18,433 nt of DNA from JAGDMS01 sp050015455 (GCA_050015455.1 JBEKBJ010000104.1:1-18433); one strand, 5' to 3'; numbered from the stretch's first letter, positions 6,074 to 13,069 are shown. Made by a program: numbers and translations. The notes: a model not told the origin generated them from the sequence alone.

Positions 6074-6457
6074 GTGCGGAGAGGGCTCTTCAGATGGCTA
6101 GGGTGGTCAGAGCGGGACGTTCAGCGCGATATCGCGATTTTGAGGGAGGTCGTCCGCCGGATCATCGAGGTGGCGCAGCCGGAGCAGGTCATCCTTTTTG
6201 GCTCCGCCGCGCGCGGGCAGTTGCGGCCTGACAGCGACTTCGATCTGCTGGTCATCAAGTCCGACGTCGCGGATACCCGGGCGCTGACCCGGTATATCCA
6301 CGCGCACCTCTTCGACATCAGGATGCCTATCGACATCATCGTGGCAACTCCCGAAGAGGTCGAGGCGTCGCAAAACAAAATGTTGGGGAACATTTACACC
6401 CAGGGCCGGCGCATCTATCCCCGGCGGCAGATGCCGCGCTACCAGCCACGGTGGTGA
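6074..6457 (+). CDS. MNT-type minimal nucleotidyltransferase (MntA-like), no HEPN partner
   Basis: A 127-aa protein if started at GTG 6074, chosen because GGAGGA (6061-6066) sits 7 nt upstream. The in-frame ATG at 5924 would add ~50 Gly/Ser-rich residues across the tandem repeat and is unlikely. The active-site signature is complete: F-G-S at 42-44, Asp55 and Asp57 in RPDSDFDLLV (the GSx10DxD motif), and a third Asp at 87 in MPIDIIVAT. MNT proteins of this kind AMPylate and silence HEPN RNase toxins (MntA-HepT) or act as stand-alone nucleotidyltransferases. No HEPN frame lies on either side, so the partner is lost, elsewhere, or unnecessary. The N-terminus (RGLFRWLGW) and basic C-terminus are longer than in the smallest MNT proteins. 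Confidence 0.82.
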   Translation: MRRGLFRWLGWSERDVQRDIAILREVVRRIIEVAQPEQVILFGSAARGQLRPDSDFDLLVIKSDVADTRALTRYIHAHLFDIRMPIDIIVATPEEVEASQNKMLGNIYTQGRRIYPRRQMPRYQPRW

Positions 6458-6556
6458 GGCGAGCGGCGGCCGACCTCATTTGAGTTCGCCCCGCGGCGGT
6501 GATTTCGCCGCGTCACACTACCTCTAAGACGAGCAGGACCTCGGACGTTGGGAAAG

Positions 6557-7609
6557 ATGGACTACGGCATTGCACTCGCGTCGAGCGCGGACTCGTGGAA
6601 GCTGGCGAAGCGTGCGGAGGAACTCGGCTTCTCACACGCGTGGTTTTACGACACCCAGATGCTCTGCGCCGACGTCTTTGTGGCCATGGCAGCTGCGGCC
6701 GTGTACACGTCACACATCCGCCTGGGCACCGGCGTACTGATTCCCACGAACCGCATTGCTCCGGTGGCGGCCAACGCCTTGGCTTCGCTCAACAAGCTGG
6801 CGCCGGGGCGGATCATCTTCGGTGTTGGCACCGGCTTCACCGGCCGCCTCACCATGGGGCTGGGTCCGATGAAGCTGGCTGAGCTAGCGGAGTACGTGCG
6901 CGTGGTGCGGAAGCTGCTGACCGGAGAGCGAGTCGAATGGCAGTGCGAAGGGAAACCGAGGAAAATCCAATTCCTCAATCCGGAGGCGGGCCTGATCAAC
7001 ATCCAGGATCCAATCCCAGTGCATCTTTCCGCCATGGGGCCGAAGGCACGTAAGCTCGCCGCCGAAATTGCAGAGGGGTGGATCAATTTCATTTTCGCAC
7101 CTCCTCTCGCCGTGGTGGATGTGGAAGCCATGCTGGCGGAATGGCGGGCGGCCGGCAGGGATGCCGCAGGCTGCTACACCACGGGATTCACCCTGGGTTG
7201 CGTGCTGAGCGATGGCGAGCCGTACGACAGCCTTCGTGCCAAGGCCCAGGCCGGGCCGCTCGCCGCGGTGATGCTACACGCGCTGCTCGAGCGCGAAATG
7301 CCCGGCGGTCTCGGCCCCGAGATCGACCCGCTGCTGGACAAGTACCGCACTGTCTACGAGACGTACGAGCCCGCGGATGCGCGCTACCTCACGCTCCATC
7401 GAGGTCACCTGCTTTTTCTCCGTCCGGAAGAGCAGCCGCTGATCACAGCCGAGCTGATCCGCGACTTCACCTTGACCGGCACGCGCGCTGCGCTGGCCGA
7501 CAGGATCCGCGCGCTGCGCGATGCTGGTTACCGGCAATTGGCCGTCCAACTTGTTCCCGGACACGAGGACGCCTTGGAGGACTGGGTCCGGGTGTTCGAG
7601 AAGGTGTAG
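6557..7609 (+). CDS. LLM-class (luciferase-like) flavin/F420-dependent oxidoreductase
   Basis: A 350-aa TIM-barrel oxidoreductase of the bacterial-luciferase superfamily. The N-terminus MDYGIALASSADSWKLAKRA leads into EELGFSHAWFYDTQM, the usual first beta-alpha unit. IRLGTGVLIPTNR is the conserved strand 3 block. NKLAPGRIIFGVGTGFTGR is the cofactor-binding loop typical of F420/FMN members. GWINF and the C-terminal TGTRAALADRIRALRDAGY helix also fit. ATG 6557 is preferred; an in-frame TTG at 6548 would add three residues. Substrate and cofactor (F420 or FMN) cannot be read from sequence. It ends only 7 nt from the convergent gene at 7617, so the two mRNAs are likely to overlap at their 3' ends. 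Confidence 0.88.
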   Translation: MDYGIALASSADSWKLAKRAEELGFSHAWFYDTQMLCADVFVAMAAAAVYTSHIRLGTGVLIPTNRIAPVAANALASLNKLAPGRIIFGVGTGFTGRLTMGLGPMKLAELAEYVRVVRKLLTGERVEWQCEGKPRKIQFLNPEAGLINIQDPIPVHLSAMGPKARKLAAEIAEGWINFIFAPPLAVVDVEAMLAEWRAAGRDAAGCYTTGFTLGCVLSDGEPYDSLRAKAQAGPLAAVMLHALLEREMPGGLGPEIDPLLDKYRTVYETYEPADARYLTLHRGHLLFLRPEEQPLITAELIRDFTLTGTRAALADRIRALRDAGYRQLAVQLVPGHEDALEDWVRVFEKV

Positions 7610-7616
7610 GTTGAAG

Positions 7617-8510
7617 TCAGTACAGCGCGACCGGCCGCAGCGGGGCTACCGGGTAGATGACCCCTTGCTTCGGCGGCATCGAGTTGTACACGCAGTCGAT
7701 GTCGATGACCCCGACTCGCGGGCCGACGTAACGCCGATAGCCAGCGAACACTCCCCTGACCAGCACGCTTTCCATTTGCAGGTTTAAGGCGAACACGGCG
7801 ACGGTTGTGCCGGCCTGTATCGCGGCGAGTTCACGGCGATACACAGTAGGCGCGAAGACCAAGCGGCGACTGCCTGCAGTCTGGCAGGGAACGACCGGAA
7901 CGATCACCGGATAGCCATCGCTCCCGATGTACGAGAGAAACTTCAGTGTGCCCGCCTGCGCGAAGTGGGCTTCGGCCCAGGGCTTGAGGACGCGCTGGTC
8001 GCTCCGCGCCGTGTGCCTACTCGCCAGGCGCCTGGACAGCATCGTGATGAGTGCGCCGAAAGCGACGCGCATCATGTTGAGTTTCTCCTTGCCTCCATGC
8101 GTGATGAGATCGAGGCAGTGAACGGTGTGGATGCCGAAGTAGGAGTTGTAGCGGAACATCGGCTTCTTGTTATAGGTCTCGTAGTCCTCTCCGCTCTTCG
8201 CTTCGTGCGTCCACAGTGCCGTGCCGCGCCAGATCTCCTTCTCGGCGCTCATGATGAGGAAACCGGTGCGGGCGTTCTGCTTCACGTGTGTCTTGCTTAG
8301 CCCCTCGCAAAACTGGCCATACGTGAGATGGGTTGGGTCCTTCGCCTGGATCGAGGTGATCAAGGTTAGGTGCGGCAACCCCGCGCCGTCGACGGTCCCT
8401 ACGAGTCCGATCTTCGCGTCCCGCTCGAACACCCGCATTTCCTGTTCGGTGAACGGCCTGCTGTCGCGCACGACAGCATCCACGGCGGCGCCGCTGGCGG
8501 GTTCAGTCAT
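7617..8510 (-). CDS. Pyridoxamine 5'-phosphate oxidase-like split-barrel flavin-binding protein
   Basis: A 297-aa protein with two split-barrel-like halves. In the first, FERDAKIGLVGTVDGAGLPH followed by LTLITSIQA is the typical PPOX opening, with a later NARTGFLIMS strand. In the second, TLKFLSYIGSDGYPVIVPVV and TTVAVFALNLQMESVLVRGV repeat the strand order, suggesting an internally duplicated or pseudo-dimeric fold binding FMN, F420 or heme. ATG at 8510 is used because the PPOX domain follows it closely and it lies 13 nt after the stop of the activase gene, implying one operon. The two-domain layout is unlike classical PdxH. A role in flavin redox or in handling an aromatic or radical-enzyme substrate is only a guess from its neighbour. 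Confidence 0.75.
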   Translation of the reverse strand: MTEPASGAAVDAVVRDSRPFTEQEMRVFERDAKIGLVGTVDGAGLPHLTLITSIQAKDPTHLTYGQFCEGLSKTHVKQNARTGFLIMSAEKEIWRGTALWTHEAKSGEDYETYNKKPMFRYNSYFGIHTVHCLDLITHGGKEKLNMMRVAFGALITMLSRRLASRHTARSDQRVLKPWAEAHFAQAGTLKFLSYIGSDGYPVIVPVVPCQTAGSRRLVFAPTVYRRELAAIQAGTTVAVFALNLQMESVLVRGVFAGYRRYVGPRVGVIDIDCVYNSMPPKQGVIYPVAPLRPVALY

Positions 8511-8523
8511 CGTTTTCTCGCAG

Positions 8524-9462
8524 CTACGTGACCCTGGTCGGTCCGGTGGCGACGACGATGTCGGGATCGACGCCGGAGGCGCGAGCCAGCTCGGCAAAGT
8601 GTTGCAGCTCCTGCGCCGTCAGCAGCTCCGTCTGCTCGTAATCCCAGGCGATGCCGAGCCGCCGGTACTTGTCCCGCGGCAGATTGTTGAAGGCGCAGAG
8701 CTCCCACCGGCGCACCAGGTCGCGCAGGTTTTGTGACAGGAAAGCGCCGATACCCCGGATATTCTCCTCGGTGGCGGTCGCGCCCGGAATGAGCGGTGTG
8801 CGGATCCACAACTCAGCGGGGTGGGAGTTGCGACGCATCCGTTCGCCGAGGTCGACGAGGTTGGATAGGATCTTGGCGTTCGACTGGCCGGTGAATCGGG
8901 TGTGTCTCTCGGCATCGATCTCCTTCACATCGTAGAGCACCAAGTCCGCACACCCGGCCAAGGTCTCCAGCGCCGATGCGGAACACATGCCGCAGGTGTC
9001 CAGGGCCGTGTGCAGGCCGAGCGAGCGACACCGCTGGAGAAACACCGCCACGAAAGCTGGCTGCAGCGCCGGCTCGCCACCCGACACGGTGATGCCGCCG
9101 CCGGACGTCTCGAAATAACTGCGGTCCTTTGCCACCTCGGCGACCAGGTCATCCAGGCGCCATTCGACACCGAGGAGCTCCAGCGCGGTGGTCGGGCATT
9201 CGTCCGTGCAGGCCCCACACAACGTGCAGCGGCTCAAGTCGATCTCGACCGCTTTCACGTGGCGGCGGATGGCGCCATCGCGGCACACGGCATCGCACCG
9301 GCCCGCGCCGATGCATTTCCAATCATGCCACACGATCTCGATCTTCGGCGACAGCGATTCCGGGTTCTGGCACCAGCGACACGCCAGGCTGCATCCTTTG
9401 AAGAACACGGTGGTGCGCAGGCCCGGCCCATCCTCGGTCGACATCCGCTGAATGCTGAGCAC
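8524..9462 (-). CDS. Glycyl-radical-enzyme activating enzyme (radical SAM, PflA family)
   Basis: A 312-aa radical SAM protein that would install a glycyl radical on a partner enzyme using S-adenosylmethionine. The N-terminus SIQRMSTEDGPGLRTTVFFK runs into the CxxxCxxC cluster motif (Cys24, Cys28, Cys31). An inserted ferredoxin-like domain follows, and the SAM-binding SGGEP motif is in GGGITVSGGEPALQP. The second auxiliary cluster motif is complete (Cys79, 82, 85, 89). The first has Cys50, Ala53, Cys56 and Cys60, so one expected cysteine is replaced by Ala. The start is a GTG at 9462 with no good SD. The frame stays open upstream to a TGA at 9609-9607 but offers no ATG. No glycyl radical enzyme gene lies in this window. 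Confidence 0.88.
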   Translation of the reverse strand: MLSIQRMSTEDGPGLRTTVFFKGCSLACRWCQNPESLSPKIEIVWHDWKCIGAGRCDAVCRDGAIRRHVKAVEIDLSRCTLCGACTDECPTTALELLGVEWRLDDLVAEVAKDRSYFETSGGGITVSGGEPALQPAFVAVFLQRCRSLGLHTALDTCGMCSASALETLAGCADLVLYDVKEIDAERHTRFTGQSNAKILSNLVDLGERMRRNSHPAELWIRTPLIPGATATEENIRGIGAFLSQNLRDLVRRWELCAFNNLPRDKYRRLGIAWDYEQTELLTAQELQHFAELARASGVDPDIVVATGPTRVT

Positions 9463-9663
9463 GGTGGCGCGATGGTCGCCCGCTTCCGCAGGGCGATGTC
9501 GACTTGTCGGGGATGCCGGAAGTGACTGACTTTCGATGCCAGCAGTGTTACGCAGGGCTTGGATTTCCTCCCCGACACGTTCCCATACTGAAAACCGCGC
9601 CTTTTGTCACCATCGATCCGGTGCCCTTGGTCGGCGTGCCCCCCTGACGCCAAAGCGAGCCCG

Positions 9664-10020
9664 CTATTCCCCGCGGCCGAAGCGCAAGCGCTCGCGTCCT
9701 TCGATCACTTCAGGCGTGATAAATGCCTGGCCGTCGGTCGACTGCCAGACTGCTTGCGCCGCCGCTGCATCGCCGCCAGTCATCCAGCCGGTGAGGCCGC
9801 TGACCTCGGCCGTAACCACGGTGATGGTGAAACGGAGCGGAAAATACAAGATATTGGACAGAGCAGCCAGCAGGCTCGTGCCCGCGTCGGGGGCGCGCCC
9901 TTGCCACATCTCGCTCACCTGTACAGGAGCCATTGCTCCGGTCATGGTCTCGGTGGCCGACCAAGCCGGCATCGCCATCGCAAGCACGAACAAAAGGGAC
10001 ATACACCAGACTTTCTTCAT
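9664..10020 (-). CDS. Small secreted protein of unknown function
   Basis: A 118-aa protein with a clear signal peptide: MKKVWCMSLLFVLAMAMPAW followed by an SA processing site. ATG 10020 is chosen because it starts the Met-Lys-Lys signal and is preceded by GGAGGG (complement of 10028-10033). The mature part begins TETMTGAMAPVQ and contains a moderately hydrophobic stretch (NILYFPLRFTITVVTAEVSG) followed by LTGWMTGGDAAAA and a polar end with TDGQAFITPEVIEGRERLRF. The arrangement resembles conserved hypothetical exported proteins of uncultured deltaproteobacterial-type genomes, but I recognise no named domain. The central segment may insert in a membrane. The gene stands alone, upstream of and in the same direction as the activase. 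Confidence 0.75.
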   Translation of the reverse strand: MKKVWCMSLLFVLAMAMPAWSATETMTGAMAPVQVSEMWQGRAPDAGTSLLAALSNILYFPLRFTITVVTAEVSGLTGWMTGGDAAAAQAVWQSTDGQAFITPEVIEGRERLRFGRGE

Positions 10021-10063
10021 GACACATCCCTCCAATTCCAAGTGTACACTCTCGATGACTCCT

Positions 10064-10089
10064 TGTCAGCGGCGTTTTGGCGGCTGACA
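10064..10089. other. Inverted repeat upstream of the small secreted protein gene
   Basis: TGTCAGC (10064-10070) and GCTGACA (10083-10089) form perfect 7-bp arms around a 12-nt loop, about 45 bp upstream of the ATG at 10020 on the minus strand. It could be an operator for that gene. Nothing else supported was seen between 10034 and 10231. Confidence 0.3.
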
Positions 10090-10231
10090 GGCCACCAGAT
10101 CCCGGTCCCCACTTCATAGCCGCCAGGTCCCCCCTGGCCGTGGCGCCGCCACGCGCCCCTTGATCCGCTCTCACTTAATCGGGAGACCTTAGGTCGTTGT
10201 CGAGTGCGTGTTCAGGAGACCAGCGCCCGAT

Positions 10232-10279
10232 TTGCATGGCTGTCATAATGCATCTATAAGATAGCGCATTATGACAGCC
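10232..10279 (+). promoter_or_regulatory. Palindromic promoter-operator covering the DUF4143 ATPase start codon
   Basis: GGCTGTCATAATGC (10238-10251) and GCATTATGACAGCC (10266-10279) are perfect 14-bp inverted arms around 14 nt. The ATG of the ATPase (10271) lies inside the right arm. The spacer contains TATAAG (10255-10260), a 5/6 -10 match, itself inside a smaller ATCT-ATA-AGAT palindrome. A TTGCAT -35-like hexamer at 10232-10237 is exactly 17 nt upstream of it. Transcription would begin about three bases before the ATG, so the mRNA would be leaderless, in line with the lack of any SD. Repressor binding across the arms would block both transcription and start. Confidence 0.65.
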
Positions 10280-11495
10280 TACCACCGTCGTTCTCTTGGC
10301 CGTCTCGTGCGCGAGGTGCTGGCGGACATGCCGGTCGTGGTAATCACGGGACTTCGCCAGTCCGGCAAGAGCACCTTCTTGCAACACGAGAAGGGTCTGG
10401 CGGGCCGCCGCTATGTCAGCCTCGACGACTTTGCGCAGTTGGCCGCCGCCCGCAGCGACCCGGACGGATTCGTGCAATCCGAGGAGCCGCTCACCATCGA
10501 CGAGGCGCAGAAGTGCCCCGAGCTGCTCCCCGCCATCAAGCGCGCGGTTGATCGGGCGCGCCAACCCGGGCACTTCGTGCTGTCCGGCTCCGCCAACTTC
10601 GCGTTGCTGCGTGGCATCAGCGAAAGCCTAGCGGGGCGGGCCCTATATCTGACGTTGTACCCGTTTTCGCGGCGCGAACTGCACGAGCGGCTCGATACGA
10701 CTCCCTTCATTCGGAGGACGTTCGAAGACGGCAAGCCTCCGAGAATTGTGGCCGGCGAGAAGGTCAGCCCGAGCGACGTGCTTGCCGGCGGCCTGCCGCC
10801 GGTATGCCTGGGCCAGGTCCAGCGTCCGTGGATCTGGTTCAAAGGATACGAGCAGACCTACCTCGAGCGCGATGTCCGCGGGCTCACGCGAGTCGGCGAC
10901 CTGGTTTCCTTTCGCAATCTCCTGCGTCTCGCCGCGCTGCGCACGGCGCAGGTGCTCACGATCAGCGAGCTGGGACGCGACGCCAAGCTGAATGCCGCGA
11001 CGACCGCGCGCTACCTGAGCGTCCTGGAAGCCTCCTTCGTGGTGCAGCGGTTGGCGCCCTACTTGTCGAATCGTGCCAGCCGGCTGGATCAAGTCCCCGA
11101 AGTTGTACGTGTCCGACTCGGGCCTCTGTGCGCATCTGGCCGAGATTGACGAGAGGCGCGCCAGCGCTGACGTGTTGTGGGGCGCTCTGCTGGAGACCTA
11201 CGCCGCGCAGAACCTGGCTGCGATCCTCGAGTCAGACTGGCCCGAGGCGCGCTTGGCGTACTGGCACGTGCAAGGGCGACACGAAGTGGACTTCGTCATC
11301 GAGGCCGGTCGCGACAGCGTCGCCATCGAGGTCAAGGCGGCGGCGCGCTGGGACGATCGCGACCTGGCGGCGCTACGAGCCTTTCTGGAAAAGACCGCAC
11401 GCTGCCGCGTGGCGCTGCTCGCGCACGGAGGGGCGGAAACCGTGAAGCTTGCAGAGCGCCTGTGGGCCGTGCCGCTGGCGGCGGTTCTGGCGTAA
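10271..11495 (+). pseudogene. P-loop ATPase with DUF4143 domain, split by a one-base frameshift
   Basis: The first part (10271 to about 11086) has a Walker A motif GLRQSGKST (residues 27-35), a Walker B-type strand LTIDEAQKCPELLPAIKRAV, the sensor-like GHFVLSGSANFALL and the ESLAGRALYLTLYPFSRREL block diagnostic of the AAA+/DUF4143 ATPases. A winged-helix-like region follows (LTISELGRDAKLNAATTARY). After NRASRL the frame leaves the family sequence. In the next frame it resumes as IKSPKLYVSDSGLCAHLAEI and runs through HEVDFVIEAG and AIEVKAAARW, the PD-(D/E)xK-like C-terminal part, to TAA at 11493-11495. One extra G in the GG at 11086-11087 explains the break. Without it, the protein would be ~407 aa, the normal length. 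This is either a recent inactivating indel or a sequencing or assembly error. The cellular role of the family is poorly defined. Confidence 0.85.
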
Positions 11496-11838
11496 CGCGC
11501 GTCGCCGAGGGCGTTGCCCTTCCACCAGGTCGTGTGTCACCGCCGGTGCTGTAATTTCTTGTATAGCCACCCCCGGCGGCGATCCGACCCGGAGCAAGGG
11601 GCCTGCCCGCCGACAAGCCCTCCGAAGCCCCGGCGTAGGAGGGAGCCGTGGGCGAAGGCAAGAACCACATCGTCATCGGCAAAGGTCGCTACGTCAGTTT
11701 CGACGACGGCTACTGGTGATGATCCGCCGCTGCAAAGAGCCGTCAGGTTTCGCCCTAGCGGCTCTTCTCTATGGTGCCGGATGCGGTCCTGTCGCTATTG
11801 CGCATGGCGACAGTCGTAGGCCGACCCTGAGAAATCTT
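11496..11838. other. Intergenic stretch with one very short candidate ORF
   Basis: No normal-sized gene is supported between the ATPase and the HEPN-motif protein. Longer overlapping frames here are Arg/Pro/Ser-rich and look like GC artefacts. A CACCG/CGGTG mini-palindrome lies near 11538. The only candidate coding unit is the 23-codon frame at 11648, listed separately. Confidence 0.5.
11648..11719 (+). CDS. Candidate 23-aa small protein or gene remnant
   Basis: GTG 11648 is preceded four bases upstream by a strong GGAGGGA Shine-Dalgarno sequence (11638-11644). It encodes MGEGKNHIVIGKGRYVSFDD followed by GYW and a TGA. The composition (balanced charge, beta-like alternation, aromatic end) is more protein-like than the surrounding frames, which are Arg/Pro/Ser-rich. 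It could be a genuine microprotein or the 5' end of a gene lost by deletion. I know of no family to place it in. Confidence 0.35.
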   Translation: MGEGKNHIVIGKGRYVSFDDGYW

Positions 11839-11861
11839 CTTGCAGTGTGTTAAGCTGCAAG
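11839..11861 (+). promoter_or_regulatory. Inverted repeat just upstream of the HEPN-motif gene
   Basis: CTTGCAG (11839-11845) and CTGCAAG (11855-11861) are perfect 7-bp arms around TGTGTTAAG. The right arm ends five bases before ATG 11867. A TGTTAA hexamer within the spacer is a weak -10 candidate. With no SD present, this again suggests an operator overlapping a promoter for a leaderless or near-leaderless mRNA. Confidence 0.4.
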
Positions 11862-11866
11862 TGCAA

Positions 11867-12790
11867 ATGCCCTCGGAACGTCGAATAGAGCCCCTGGCGA
11901 GTTCAGAGACGCGAAGGATAGCGGCGCTTGAGCACGAGGTCCTGTCCGTTCTCAACCAAGCGAAGATCTACGACGTTGAATCTTATGGATGGCTGAACGA
12001 GAAGGATCCGGACCCCGAGTTCATCGGCCACGCCATGTGGCAAACAGACCAACCCTGCGTCGACTACGAGGCCCTGTGGAGCGAGCAGCCGGTGCGCCGA
12101 CGGCCTGATAAGACTGAGAAGCTCATCGCCACGGCCGGAGAGGACTTTACTGGGCTGATGCAGGCGTCTCGTCTGTCGATCGGCCTTGCGCTTCTCTGGC
12201 ATCACGAAGCCCGCCGGAATCCGTTCAGCGAATTCTTTTGGCTGCACCACACAGACGCCTTCCTGAAACTCGCGATCGCCTCCGATCGTCTCCGGGATCT
12301 GCTTGCCGTGTCGTGCACGGGTACCACGCCCGCATCCTACAAGAAGAAGGCTCGACGGAACCGGCTCTACGTTACTCCGTTCGCAGAAGCGGAGGCGCTA
12401 CTCGCCGAACGTGGGCTGCGCGACAGTCGCCTCTCCGAACCACTGGCCTTACTTCCGGAGCTTGGCGAAAGGGTCTTCGGTTACATCGACCGTCGCAATG
12501 CGATCGTTCATGAGGTCGCGACGCGCATGGCGAAGCTGACGCGCGACAGCATTTCAGAGCTTCAGGAGCGCTTCGATCGCGAACAGACGGAGGGATTCTC
12601 TCCGCGGTCCGACGATCCAGCGGCCTGCGTCGCCGCTGGAGAAGCCCGCGCTCAATTAGAAGGCGAGGTGGACCTAGAAGGCGAGGTGGACCGCGCACTC
12701 AATGAGATCGTGGATTGGTACCGGCTTCTGATCCGCGCCAGCAACGCTGTCTTCCAGGTCGAATACTGGAGCCGTACCCTCGCGCGATAG
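11867..12790 (+). CDS. Putative HEPN-motif protein (Cthe_2314-like), possible RNase
   Basis: A 307-aa soluble, mostly alpha-helical protein without signal peptide. Residues 210-215 read R-N-A-I-V-H within YIDRRNAIVHEVATR, an exact RxxxxH HEPN catalytic motif with the common Asn after Arg. Upstream helices (LSIGLALLWHHEARRNPF, DAFLKLAIASDRLRDLLAVS) fit the helical bundle of larger HEPN proteins. The hexapeptide LEGEVD occurs twice in tandem near residues 263-274, caused by a duplicated 18-bp unit at 12656-12691. ATG 11867 is used; an in-frame TTG at 11840 would add nine residues. HEPN proteins often act in toxin-antitoxin or antiviral defence as RNases. That role here is inferred from one motif plus the defence-like neighbourhood. 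Confidence 0.6.
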   Translation: MPSERRIEPLASSETRRIAALEHEVLSVLNQAKIYDVESYGWLNEKDPDPEFIGHAMWQTDQPCVDYEALWSEQPVRRRPDKTEKLIATAGEDFTGLMQASRLSIGLALLWHHEARRNPFSEFFWLHHTDAFLKLAIASDRLRDLLAVSCTGTTPASYKKKARRNRLYVTPFAEAEALLAERGLRDSRLSEPLALLPELGERVFGYIDRRNAIVHEVATRMAKLTRDSISELQERFDREQTEGFSPRSDDPAACVAAGEARAQLEGEVDLEGEVDRALNEIVDWYRLLIRASNAVFQVEYWSRTLAR

Positions 12791-12922
12791 GAAGACCCCA
12801 AAGGGCGACGACCACTGCTGAGCCGCCCTCTATCGCAGATTGCGACAGCCGGTCGTCACCCCGTTTCCGCGATTCCGAAGACCATCCCTGGGTTCACCTC
12901 CGTAGACGAGGGCCTCGCTGGC

Positions 12923-12949
12923 TTGACGGTAGTACCGCGCCTGTAGCAT
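12923..12949 (+). promoter_or_regulatory. Weak promoter candidate for the 24-aa peptide unit
   Basis: TTGACG (12923-12928, 5/6 match to -35) is followed after 15 nt by TAGCAT (12944-12949, 4/6 match to -10). The spacer is shorter than optimal. It is the best promoter-like pair upstream of the short transcription unit ending at the terminator near 13138. Confidence 0.3.
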
Positions 12950-12994
12950 GATCACCGCAGCCCGGATTGCCGGGGAAAAAAGAGGGAGGTGCGG

Positions 12995-13069
12995 ATGACC
13001 GCAGAGATCCTAGAGGCGGTTGCCTATGTGCTATTGGCAACCGTCCATGTGATGAAACTTATCTACTAG
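12995..13069 (+). CDS. 24-aa hydrophobic small protein with its own terminator
   Basis: ATG 12995 follows a strong GAGGGAGGT Shine-Dalgarno sequence (12982-12990). The frame encodes MTAEILEAVAYVLLATVHVM followed by KLIY and TAG (13067-13069). It forms one hydrophobic helix of about 17-18 residues with an acidic N-terminal side and a Lys-containing C-terminus, consistent with a single-pass membrane microprotein. An AT-rich 3' segment and a strong intrinsic terminator follow immediately, so the unit stands alone with a transcript of roughly 180 nt. No larger gene is in the same unit. It could be a type I toxin, a regulatory membrane peptide, or the coding part of a dual-function small RNA. No known family is recognised. 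Confidence 0.55.
   Translation: MTAEILEAVAYVLLATVHVMKLIY
13018..13042 (+). ncRNA. Hairpin within the short transcript
   Basis: GGTTGCC (13018-13024) is perfectly complementary to GGCAACC (13036-13042), an 11-nt loop between. It lies inside the 24-codon frame. Conserved structure inside so short a frame would argue for an RNA function of the transcript beside, or instead of, coding. Confidence 0.3.
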
